DNA of 5,817 nucleotides from Bacteroidales bacterium (GCA_017535125.1 JAFXUS010000041.1:1-5817); one strand, 5' to 3'. Numbered from the stretch's first letter, positions 1-5,542 are shown. Notes: generated from the letters alone by a model not told the origin. Made by a program: numbers and translations.

Positions 1-19
1 CACTTGATATAAAGATGCA

Positions 20-1114
20 TTAAATGTTAATAACGCTGTCTACGTTTTCCCAATCGTCCACGCCGGGCTTCAGACCGCCGCTGTCATCTTCGCCGGGCGG
101 CGGCTCGGGAATCTTGATTTCGAAATCGAGCAGGAGCCACTGGCGCTCGATGGCGTCGTCCTTGAGAAACTCGAGGGCGATGTTGAAGGTCGTGTCCACC
201 TGGCGCCCGTAGGTCGTGGTGAACTCGAAGGAGGCCTTGAGGATGTTCTGGGAGCCGGGAAGGCGGCCGAAGGTCCCGAAGGTGGAATAGATGCAGCGGT
301 AGTCCGTGACCCCGGGCTTGTAGCCGTCGGGGTAGGCGCCGGGGTGCATCTCGAAGTACAGTGTCGTCTCCAAGGACTGCTCGAAGTCGGGCTCGAGCAT
401 GTGGGTGGAGGCGGCCATGCCGGAGAGCAGGCAGGACGAGGACGCGATGTATTGCGCGTTCACGACGCCGATCTGGATGTAGTAGGCTTTGACGACGGTC
501 TCCGCGTCGAACCAGGGCTCTCCCGTCGCGCTGCGCAGGGTGTCGATGCCCTGGTGCGGGAGGATACGGATGCCTTCGCTGCCCGCGACGAAGAGCGGGT
601 CGGCGTCGTAGCGGATCTTCTCGTCGGACTTGGTCCCGGCCCCCGTCGTGTTTTCTCCGCCTACGGCGCTCCTGTTCTGGATGGTGCTCTTGAGCTTGCT
701 CATGAGCGACGGGGAGATTTCGTGCGTTGTCGCGGCCATGCCGTAGCAGTTGTCCTCTTCATCGACGATGGTGGACTCTGTGCCGAAATTGTAGGCCAGG
801 AGGTTGTAGGTGCCTGGCGCGGCAACGATGTATCCTTCAAAATAGGTGCCTTTCTCATCCTCGCCCACGTTGCGCAGGTAGCGCTCGGCCACCATCTGTC
901 CGTTTTCGGTATCGAACAGCGCGACGCGGAGCACCTCCGGGCGCTGGAAGTCCGGATGGATGAAATCGGGGTTGTAGAATCCCGTCGTGACGTTGAGGTC
1001 CTGCTCGCCCACATAGACGCGCACGTAGCTGACGTTGCTCGGATCCTCCAGCGGGCGGAACTCGCAGGCGGCCAGGACAAACAGGACGGGCAGGAGCAGG
1101 AGATGCTTCATCAT
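20..1114 (-). CDS. DUF5119-family surface lipoprotein (fimbrial-cluster type)
   Basis: The product is a 364-aa predicted lipoprotein. Residues 1-16 form a short hydrophobic signal, followed by the lipobox LAAC with the lipidated cysteine at 17 and then EFRPLEDP, which resembles the start of Bacteroidales DUF5119 proteins as I recall them. The body is beta-rich and contains a GTYNLLAYNF strand (101-110) and an AYYIQIGV strand (210-217). The tail is Pro/Gly/Asp-rich and ends in a VDDWENVD-type motif (352-359), also typical of the family. No catalytic residues are visible. Family members sit in operons with DUF3575 proteins and fimbrillin-like subunits, so a role as an outer-membrane-anchored surface or fimbrial accessory protein is inferred, not shown. 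The chosen ATG overlaps the stop of the upstream gene as ATGA, which implies translational coupling. The frame is open for 151 further codons upstream, but that stretch is Arg/Pro/His-rich antisense-like sequence inside the neighbour and has no signal peptide. The next residue of the start is also Met, so the start could be 3 nt later. Confidence 0.8.
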   Translation of the reverse strand: MMKHLLLLPVLFVLAACEFRPLEDPSNVSYVRVYVGEQDLNVTTGFYNPDFIHPDFQRPEVLRVALFDTENGQMVAERYLRNVGEDEKGTYFEGYIVAAPGTYNLLAYNFGTESTIVDEEDNCYGMAATTHEISPSLMSKLKSTIQNRSAVGGENTTGAGTKSDEKIRYDADPLFVAGSEGIRILPHQGIDTLRSATGEPWFDAETVVKAYYIQIGVVNAQYIASSSCLLSGMAASTHMLEPDFEQSLETTLYFEMHPGAYPDGYKPGVTDYRCIYSTFGTFGRLPGSQNILKASFEFTTTYGRQVDTTFNIALEFLKDDAIERQWLLLDFEIKIPEPPPGEDDSGGLKPGVDDWENVDSVINI

Positions 1115-2967
1115 CTGCGGGCGCCCTCCCGTGCGCGGGTCGTAATCTGAATGGGCCAGACGAGGCTGACCTGCAGTTTGGTCGGACCGAAATAATAGGT
1201 GATGCCGGAGCCCTCCGTGTCGCGCCACAGGATCTGCCAGTCGTCGGACGGGATGTAGCGTTGGTAGGGGATGCTGGCGTAGCCGAAGCTGGCGGACAGC
1301 TCGAGGTTGAGGTGCCGGCTGATCGGGAAGGCGTAGCCGTAGGTGAGGCCGACGCTCCAGATGTTCTCGCACTGGTAGCAGCCGATGCGGTCCCACTGCA
1401 GGTCCGTCTTGCCCCAGAGGCCGTACACGCCGAGGAAATGGCCGACCAGGCGGTCGCGCTGGGCGCGTTTTTCCGTCGCGGGGCGCGGCCGGGGGAGGAA
1501 CCACCAGCGGGCCTCGCCGCCGAGGGTCAGATACTGGATGCAGGTGCGGTTGCCGCGCATGACCCACCAGGGGAAATAGTGCTCCCAGGCCAGTGAGAAG
1601 CGGTCTCCGATCGGAATTTCGATGGCGTAGTTCAGCATCGTGACCGCGTCGTAGAGCAGGTTGGTCTTGACGGCGAGGATGGTCCGCTTCTGCTGCCCAT
1701 AGCGCTTCTGCGTCAGCGTCGGCACGGTGAGCCGGTCGGGACGCAGTTCGATGGCCGGGGCGTCCAGCTCCAGGCTGAGTCCCGGGATGAACAGCTCGCT
1801 GTCGCGGAGCCGGAAACGGTCGGAGATGAAGTCCGTCTCGATGCTCGCGGCCCGGAAGTCCGGGTAGAGCGAGCGGTAATAGCGCTGCCAGGACGTGAGT
1901 TTGCGCAGGGCGGCTTCCTTGTCGTCCACGGAAATGGTGGAATCGATGATGTCCAGCGCACGGCGGCTGTCTGCCTCGGAGAGCTTCGTGTCGGCCTGGA
2001 CCGCTGCGCGGAAGTCTTCCCAGGCTTCGCCTTCGACGGTCACGGACACGGCGTCCGCGAATTCAGGCCAGTGCGCGGCGATGTATTTGCGGAGGGATTC
2101 TGCGCGGCGGCGTGCGAGGGTGTTGTTGATGCGCTCCGAGCCTTCTGGAGAGGCCATGCCGACCACGCGGATGATGTCGCCGGTCACATAGCTGCGGTTG
2201 TCCATCATGCTGCGCAGCTGTTCCAGCGAGGCGGCATTGTTCCGGAACTCCGGGCGTATGGTGGTGTCGCTCACGCGGAAATAGATCCGGATGGCGCCGG
2301 CGGGCGTTTCTTCGTCGTCCGTCGCCGACGTCCCCGTCCCGTCATTCGCCGACGTGATCGGCGAATCTCCTCCGAACAGGAACTCCACCCGCGTGCGCTG
2401 CAGCTGCGGGAAGATCGTTTCGCGCATGGCGTTCCACGTCTGTCCGCCCCGCAGGTCCATCAGCTGCTTCTTGCGTCCGTCAACGACGACGCCGGAAGCG
2501 TCTGTAATCCAGATGGGGACGGTGCGGATGATCTCGGCGGCGCGATCGGCGCCGGGAATGTCGGACTGCTCCAGCAGGGCGCAGAGCGCTTCGTAGTCTT
2601 CGCCGGCAGAGGTGACGACGAAAGGAACGCGCTCCAGTTCGGGCATCGCGGAAAGGAGATAGAGGCGGGTGTCGTCGGCACGCTGGTCGGAACGGGCGCG
2701 GTTGCCGTCCGTGTTGCCGTCCGGCGATGCGGCAGAGCGGATGCGCACGCAGACGAGCTGGTTCTCAGGGTCGGCGGTCATCGTCTGCAGGCACTCGTGC
2801 ACGCGTAAAAAAGAAGCGTCGTCGCTGATCTCGAAGCGTTGCAATACGTCGCCGTTCCGCGAGACGAAACGCACAGTGGCGTCCGGCGTCCCGGGGACGG
2901 TTTGTGCGATGGCGGTCAGCGAGACCGTCATCAATAAACACAAGAATATTGCTTTGCTAGTAATCAT
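1111..2967 (-). CDS. DUF3575 outer-membrane protein with duplicated OmpA-like units
   Basis: The product is a 618-aa exported protein. Residues 1-21 are a signal peptide with likely cleavage at AIA|Q. Two OmpA-like units follow, at about 31-199 and 225-382. Each has a beta strand and helix, an ASPDG or ASPEG motif (unit 2: MASPEGSERINNT, then ARRRAESLRKYI at about 285-296), a GE-x-[YW]-E helix, and a closing FP/YP segment. A Gly/Asp/Thr-rich linker (about 200-224) separates them. Residues 429-607 match DUF3575: the opening KTNLLYDAVTMLNYAIE, Trp-rich strands, a CYQCE motif, GLTYGYAFP and a closing YYFGPTKLQVSLVWPI, consistent with a beta barrel in the outer membrane. The OmpA-like parts may bind peptidoglycan or form periplasmic scaffolding; this is inferred. 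The frame is open 31 codons further upstream, but the ATG at 2967 was chosen because it starts the signal peptide and leaves a promoter-like box upstream. It is the first gene of an operon with the DUF5119 lipoprotein. An in-frame palindrome encodes residues 201-209. Confidence 0.85.
   Translation of the reverse strand: MITSKAIFLCLLMTVSLTAIAQTVPGTPDATVRFVSRNGDVLQRFEISDDASFLRVHECLQTMTADPENQLVCVRIRSAASPDGNTDGNRARSDQRADDTRLYLLSAMPELERVPFVVTSAGEDYEALCALLEQSDIPGADRAAEIIRTVPIWITDASGVVVDGRKKQLMDLRGGQTWNAMRETIFPQLQRTRVEFLFGGDSPITSANDGTGTSATDDEETPAGAIRIYFRVSDTTIRPEFRNNAASLEQLRSMMDNRSYVTGDIIRVVGMASPEGSERINNTLARRRAESLRKYIAAHWPEFADAVSVTVEGEAWEDFRAAVQADTKLSEADSRRALDIIDSTISVDDKEAALRKLTSWQRYYRSLYPDFRAASIETDFISDRFRLRDSELFIPGLSLELDAPAIELRPDRLTVPTLTQKRYGQQKRTILAVKTNLLYDAVTMLNYAIEIPIGDRFSLAWEHYFPWWVMRGNRTCIQYLTLGGEARWWFLPRPRPATEKRAQRDRLVGHFLGVYGLWGKTDLQWDRIGCYQCENIWSVGLTYGYAFPISRHLNLELSASFGYASIPYQRYIPSDDWQILWRDTEGSGITYYFGPTKLQVSLVWPIQITTRAREGARR
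2343..2369 (+). repeat. Palindromic repeat copy C, in frame in the DUF3575 gene
   Basis: A perfect 9-bp inverted repeat, ATTCGCCGA / TCGGCGAAT, encloses the 5-nt loop CGTGA. The flanks CATTC and GAATCTC and the loop pattern CNTGA are shared with copies at 3189-3213 and 3992-4016, but the stem core differs (GCCGA against CGGA), so this is the most divergent member. It is read in frame in the host gene as about residues 201-209 (DSPITSAND), inside the linker between the two OmpA-like units. Membership in the family is an inference. Confidence 0.5.
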
Positions 2968-3005
2968 GCGTGCGTATGTGTGTGCTTCCACAGTATAAAT
3001 TGTTG

Positions 3006-3013
3006 CGAAGATA
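3006..3013 (-). promoter_or_regulatory. Possible Bacteroidetes -7 box for the DUF3575 operon
   Basis: On the minus strand this reads TATCTTCG, one mismatch from the Bacteroidetes -7 consensus TAnnTTTG. It lies about 38 nt upstream of the chosen ATG at 2967 and follows an AT-rich stretch. I found no good -33 TTTG at the usual 19-21 nt spacing, so the call rests on the -7 box and its position. Confidence 0.4.
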
Positions 3014-3144
3014 GCACATATAATTTTGAAATTGTTATCCGTTCGTATAATTCTTATCACTGATTTGGCAATTTCTATTGATTTTGCGTCAATGATTTGT
3101 AAAAGTTGCCGAATCGGAAAAATGGGGGGGGGCTATTTAACGCA

Positions 3145-3171
3145 ATTACGCGGTTGTTTGGACCGCGTAAT
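3145..3171 (-). terminator. Hairpin downstream of the PspC operon
   Basis: A 9-bp perfect inverted repeat, ATTACGCGG / CCGCGTAAT, surrounds a 9-nt loop and lies about 40 nt past the long PspC stop codon. It may stabilise or end the operon transcript. There is no U-run after the stem on the minus strand (TGCGTTAAATAG follows), so it is not a standard rho-independent terminator. The plus strand also has GGTTGTTT twice, at 3152-3159 and 3172-3179, around the right arm. Confidence 0.35.
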
Positions 3172-3188
3172 GGTTGTTTTTGCTCGGA

Positions 3189-3213
3189 GATTCCGGGCTT
3201 GACCCGGAATCTC
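3189..3213 (+). repeat. Palindromic repeat copy A at the PspC stop codon
   Basis: A perfect 11-bp inverted repeat spans 3187-3213 with loop CTTGA (3198-3202). The 25-nt core matches the minus strand of copy B (3992-4016) at 21 of 25 positions. Two of the four differences (A/G and T/C) form one stem pair and so preserve base pairing. The last base, 3213, is also the G of the TAG stop codon of the long PspC gene. No U-run follows on either strand, so it is better explained as a repeat than as a terminator. Confidence 0.7.
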
Positions 3214-4319
3214 TAAACGGAGAGGAACTCCGTGGTGATGAAGCCGGTTGCGATCAGGATTCCGGTCGCTATGACCGACATCAGCCAGAGGATGAAAATG
3301 ACCAGGCCGGGATGCCACTTCGGCGACTTGAATCCGAAGAGCAGCTGCAGTGCACCGTAGAGCAGGCCGAGGAACGGCAGGAACACCACGAGCATCACGA
3401 GGATGCTGGCGCCCGGCTGGGCGAGCGCCATGGCGGCATTGGGGGCGAAGTGATGGAGCTCCGCCATACCCTGGTCGTAGAGGCGGTTGAGGCCCAGGAT
3501 GCCGTGGCCGTGCCGACGGCCGAACCATCCGCTGCCGAAGCCCCACAGGCTGCCGGTGAACAGGCCGGCGAAGCCGACGACCAGCAGGATCACGCCGATG
3601 AATTTCTCGATGAATCCGCCTATCTCCGTCCAGGCCTTGGACTTCCCGACGGACTGGAGCGCATTGTCCACTTCCCGTGCCCCGGACTCGATCCCCCGCT
3701 CGATGTTCCGCTTGATGCTGTCGAGCGTTCCGTCTTCGCCGCGCTGCTCCCAGCGCTGGCGGACGGTCTTGGCGGCCGGCATGCAGATCCACAGGAGGAC
3801 GTACAGGACCGGGAAGCTCATGCGGATGACGAAGAATCCATGGTGCCAGCGGCCGAGGAGGCTCGCGACGGTGCCGATGGCGAAGATCAGTCGCGGCAGC
3901 GTGGCTTCGATGTTCAGATAGGCCGCCAGGCCGCTGCACACGCCCGCGACCATCTTGTCGGTCATGTCGCGGTAGAGCTTCTTTTTGGGACGAGATTCCG
4001 GATCAGGTCCGGAATGAGGTTCTGTGGCCTCGCGCTGCTCCTCTTTCGCCTCTTCTTCTCCCGCTTCAATGTCCTCCGGGCGGCCGAGGATGCCGATGAC
4101 TTCCTCGATCATGGCGTGGGATACCACGCCGTCGCGGCCGGCCTTCTCCATCAGGAGCTCCGCCATCCGTTCCTCGATGCAATCCATGATCTCCCCGCCG
4201 CCGGTGCGGCCGTCGTAATGCTTCTCCAGCTGGCCGAGGTATTCCTCGGTCAGGCGCGCTGCGTCGTCATTCAGGGTGAAGGCGTAGCCGCCGAGACTGA
4301 CTCTTTCTACTTCTTTCAT
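3213..4319 (-). CDS. PspC-domain membrane protein, long form
   Basis: The product is a 368-aa predicted inner-membrane protein. Residues 1-85 form a soluble, helical domain also present in the short PspC gene upstream (KEVERVSL..., IEERMAELL, IGILGRPEDIE). An acidic linker (86-111) follows. The PspC domain, about 112-183, has the family pattern KKLYRDMTDKMVAGVCSGLAAYL and a second hydrophobic helix ending in LYVLLWICMP. An amphipathic charged region lies at 184-230, and three more hydrophobic segments at about 239-262, 305-330 and 338-362. PspC proteins act in envelope-stress responses; the precise job here is unknown. The ATG overlaps the stop of padR as ATGA, so it is translationally coupled as the last gene of the operon. 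Residues 102-110 (HSGPDPESR) are encoded by an in-frame palindromic repeat in the linker, and the stop codon overlaps another copy. Confidence 0.85.
   Translation of the reverse strand: MKEVERVSLGGYAFTLNDDAARLTEEYLGQLEKHYDGRTGGGEIMDCIEERMAELLMEKAGRDGVVSHAMIEEVIGILGRPEDIEAGEEEAKEEQREATEPHSGPDPESRPKKKLYRDMTDKMVAGVCSGLAAYLNIEATLPRLIFAIGTVASLLGRWHHGFFVIRMSFPVLYVLLWICMPAAKTVRQRWEQRGEDGTLDSIKRNIERGIESGAREVDNALQSVGKSKAWTEIGGFIEKFIGVILLVVGFAGLFTGSLWGFGSGWFGRRHGHGILGLNRLYDQGMAELHHFAPNAAMALAQPGASILVMLVVFLPFLGLLYGALQLLFGFKSPKWHPGLVIFILWLMSVIATGILIATGFITTEFLSV
3992..4016 (-). repeat. Palindromic repeat copy B, in frame in the long PspC gene
   Basis: An 8-bp perfect inverted repeat, ATTCCGGA / TCCGGAAT (3995-4002 and 4008-4015), has a 5-nt loop that reads CCTGA on the minus strand. 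On the minus strand it aligns without gaps to copy A at 21 of 25 positions. It is read in frame as HSGPDPESR (residues 102-110), exactly between the N-terminal domain and the PspC domain. The equivalent linker of the paralogue at 4653-5240 has no such palindrome. Confidence 0.7.
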
Positions 4320-4648
4320 ACGCGCTTGAGGTTTTCGACCGAATCAATGATTTCCCGCCATGCGGCGTCCATCTGGGCCAACTGCTCGCGGCCCTTGTCC
4401 GACAGGACGTAGTACTTGCGGGGCGGTCCCTGGGTGGACTCTTCCCAGCGGTAGCTGAGCAGCCCCTGGTTCTTCTGGCGGATCAGGAGCGGGTAGAGCG
4501 TGCCTTCGACGACGATCATCCCGGCACTCTTGAGTTCTTCGATCAGGGAAGAGGCGTAGGCCTCGTGCTTGCCCAGGATCGACAGGATGCAATAGTCGAG
4601 CAATCCTTTGCGCATCTGTGCGCGAATGTTGTCAAGTGTATTCTCCAT
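4316..4648 (-). CDS. PadR-family transcriptional regulator
   Basis: The product is a 110-aa cytoplasmic DNA-binding protein, the normal size for a short (subfamily 2) PadR repressor. Residues 10-45 (MRKGLLDYCILSILGK, then YASSLIEELKSAG) form the helices leading into the winged helix. The signature EGTLYPLLIRQKNQGLL (48-64) is the recognition-helix region, and the wing is GPPRKYYVLSDKGREQL (74-90). A final helix (91-108) is the likely dimerisation element. The chosen ATG lies 4 nt after the stop of the short PspC gene; the open frame continues upstream only as antisense-like Arg/Pro/Ser-rich sequence. Its stop overlaps the start of the long PspC gene (ATGA). PadR proteins commonly repress their own operon and are relieved by a ligand or by an associated membrane protein, so autoregulation of this operon is likely but inferred. 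Confidence 0.93.
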   Translation of the reverse strand: MENTLDNIRAQMRKGLLDYCILSILGKHEAYASSLIEELKSAGMIVVEGTLYPLLIRQKNQGLLSYRWEESTQGPPRKYYVLSDKGREQLAQMDAAWREIIDSVENLKRV

Positions 4649-4652
4649 AGGG

Positions 4653-5240
4653 CTATTTCTTTTGGGATTTGGAGAAACGGGCGAGGTTTTCGGCCGTGAC
4701 GGGAAGGCCGTACATTTCGCATTTCTGCGTGGCCGTGACGGCCTTCGGGATGGCGATCCAGCAAATGACGTAGATCCAGAAACCGGCGGTGCCGGCCACG
4801 AAGGCCACAAGCATCAGGACGCGCGCCAGGACGACGTCGATGTCCAGGTAGGTGGCGAGACCGGCGCAGACGCCGGCGATGCGCCGGTTGTCGTCGTCGC
4901 GATAGACTTTCTTGCGCACGGGTTCGTCGTCATTCCCGATAGGGGAGGGGTCCGCGTCAGGGCTCTCCGGCGCGCCGTCCGGCATGCCGAGCTGGCGGGT
5001 GACGCGGTCCACGAGGTCGATCTTGACGACGCGGCCGTCGGTGCCGACCTCCTGGATGAAGAGCTCCGCGATACGGGACTCGAGATCATCCATCACTTCG
5101 GCGCTCTGCGTATAGGGTACGCCCGACGATGCCGCGAGGCGGGTGCGGAAGTGCTCCAGGTAGTCGCTCAGACGCTTGTAGGCGTCTTCTTCCAGGGTAA
5201 AGCTGCGATTCGCAAGGCTGATGTTCAGTACTTTTTTCAT
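4653..5240 (-). CDS. PspC-domain membrane protein, short form
   Basis: The product is a 195-aa protein and the first gene of the PspC-padR-PspC operon. Residues 1-87 match the N-terminal domain of the long paralogue (KKVLNISLANRSFTLEEDAYKRL, LESRIAELF, VTRQLGMP). An acidic Pro/Asp-rich linker (88-107) follows. The PspC domain is about 109-166, with KKVYRDDDNRRIAGVCAGLATYLDIDVVLAR, a first hydrophobic helix (about 138-151) and a second (153-166) ending in WIAIP. The tail KCEMYGLPVTAENLARF (173-189) resembles the segment after PspC in other Bacteroidales proteins, but this copy stops there and lacks the extra membrane helices of the long form. The ATG at 5240 was chosen over an upstream TTG, because that TTG lies inside the promoter box. 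An A-rich leader (CTAAAGAA) precedes the start. An envelope-stress or signalling role with PadR is inferred. Confidence 0.87.
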   Translation of the reverse strand: MKKVLNISLANRSFTLEEDAYKRLSDYLEHFRTRLAASSGVPYTQSAEVMDDLESRIAELFIQEVGTDGRVVKIDLVDRVTRQLGMPDGAPESPDADPSPIGNDDEPVRKKVYRDDDNRRIAGVCAGLATYLDIDVVLARVLMLVAFVAGTAGFWIYVICWIAIPKAVTATQKCEMYGLPVTAENLARFSKSQKK

Positions 5241-5261
5241 TTCTTTAGAACTTTTACTATG

Positions 5262-5269
5262 CAAAGATA
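5262..5269 (-). promoter_or_regulatory. Bacteroidetes -7 promoter box of the PspC-padR-PspC operon
   Basis: On the minus strand this reads TATCTTTG, a perfect match to the Bacteroidetes -7 consensus TAnnTTTG. It lies 21 nt upstream of the ATG at 5240, which would give a very short leader, in AT-rich sequence. A TTTG is present upstream (5296-5299), but at 26 nt spacing, longer than the usual 19-21, so the -33 element is uncertain. Confidence 0.7.
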
Positions 5270-5280
5270 TATAAAAATTC

Positions 5281-5295
5281 TAATACCTTGTATCA
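5281..5295. promoter_or_regulatory. Candidate regulator-binding palindrome in the PspC promoter
   Basis: The arms ATAC (5283-5286) and GTAT (5290-5293) around CTT form a small palindrome that lies 11 nt upstream of the -7 box, where a repressor would block RNA polymerase. Known PadR operators are also short dyads, often of ATGT/ACAT type with a longer spacer, so the fit is only loose. Chance occurrence in AT-rich sequence is quite possible. Confidence 0.25.
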
Positions 5296-5357
5296 CAAAG
5301 TACCAAAAAATTAAAAGAATTTTATGCCGTTTTTGTAATATACTGATTGATAATAAT

Positions 5358-5401
5358 TTACAAAATTGCTTGAAGGCATTTATCCTCAAGCAATTTTGTA
5401 A
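5358..5401 (-). terminator. Long AT-rich hairpin, possible terminator after proC
   Basis: A 16-bp perfect stem (5358-5373 with 5386-5401) is followed inward by one bulged A and a 2-bp GG/CC pair around the loop CATTTAT. It lies about 145 nt past the proC stop and upstream of the PspC promoter. In the minus direction the 3' arm ends in CAATTTTGTAA, then ATTATTATC, which is U-rich but not a clean U-tract. It could serve as a terminator for proC or be a separate regulatory or repeat element. Confidence 0.5.
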
Positions 5402-5435
5402 CTAATTGGTAATAGTAGATTTATAGAAACGTTCT

Positions 5436-5542
5436 GCCCCGCGTCCGGCAGGTCCTGCCCCGGCAGAAGTATTTCCGCAGCGAAGCGAGGACGTTTTTTG
5501 CTTCTGCGGGGCAGGGGCCTGCCGGCGCGGAAGCAATGGGGC
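5436..5542. repeat. GC-rich nested inverted repeat (REP-pair-like)
   Basis: Two arms of about 28 nt (5441-5469 and 5501-5528) are inverted copies with only a few mismatches or bulges, separated by about 31 nt. An outer GCCCC/GGGGC pair (5436-5440, 5538-5542) extends them. Each arm is itself a palindrome: GGCAGG-T-CCTGCC (5447-5459) and GGCAGG-GG-CCTGCC (5510-5523). Two mutually inverted hairpins with a short spacer is the layout of REP doublets (REPINs). No U-run follows on the minus strand, so a plain proC terminator is less likely. Whether it is dispersed in the genome cannot be seen here. Confidence 0.6.

Larger units (their letters stand above)
2968..3212. other. AT-rich intergenic region upstream of the DUF3575 operon
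   Basis: This gap separates the PspC operon from the DUF3575 operon. From right to left along transcription it holds a palindromic repeat that begins at the PspC stop codon, a second hairpin (3145-3171), a run of nine G on the plus strand (3124-3132), about 100 nt of AT-rich sequence, and a promoter-like box (3006-3013). No convincing open frame and no RNA gene was seen in it. Confidence 0.6.

Noticed and set aside
344..1150. A plus-strand open frame of 268 codons opposite the DUF5119 gene.
   Set aside because: The product is Ala/Gly/Val/Asp-rich without domains, and it mirrors the codon pattern of the real gene on the other strand.
1115..1567. An N-terminal extension of 151 codons for the DUF5119 gene.
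   Set aside because: It would lie out of frame within the DUF3575 barrel domain and would bury the lipoprotein signal, while the internal ATG has a signal peptide and an ATGA overlap.
2323..2355. The 9-nt word CGCCGACGT occurs twice, at 2323-2331 and 2347-2355.
   Set aside because: It lies in a Gly/Asp/Thr-rich linker coded by GC-rich codons, and two copies are not enough to call a tandem repeat.
2071..2808. A plus-strand open frame of 245 codons opposite the DUF3575 gene.
   Set aside because: It is His/Arg/Gly-rich antisense sequence without family motifs, and the opposite strand has clear OmpA-like repeats.
3028..3041. The sequence GAAATTGTTATCCG matches part of the E. coli lac operator.
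   Set aside because: It is only a 14-nt half-site match in AT-rich DNA. No dyad partner, LacI-type regulator or vector sequence is present, so chance is the best explanation.
2968..3060. A 31-codon extension of the DUF3575 protein.
   Set aside because: It would place residues before a good signal peptide and run through the promoter-like box; the ATG at 2967 is better supported.
3255..3281. A hairpin CGGTC-GCTAT-GACCG after GATTC near the 3' end of the long PspC gene.
   Set aside because: The stem is only 5 bp and it lacks the GAATCTC end and CNTGA loop of the palindrome family; it codes for an ordinary membrane helix.
3133..3939. A minus-strand frame of 268 codons in another frame of the long PspC gene, running through copy A and its flank.
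   Set aside because: It is Arg/Pro/His-rich with no signal or domain, whereas the annotated frame shows a full PspC domain and membrane helices.
3174..4412. A plus-strand open frame of 412 codons opposite the long PspC and padR genes.
   Set aside because: Its product has no recognisable motif. It lies antisense to two well-supported overlapping genes, and long antisense frames are common in GC-rich coding DNA.
4608..5405. A plus-strand open frame of 265 codons opposite the short PspC gene.
   Set aside because: The part over the gene is antisense-like, and the rest is Ile/Lys/Asn-rich translation of the AT-rich promoter region.
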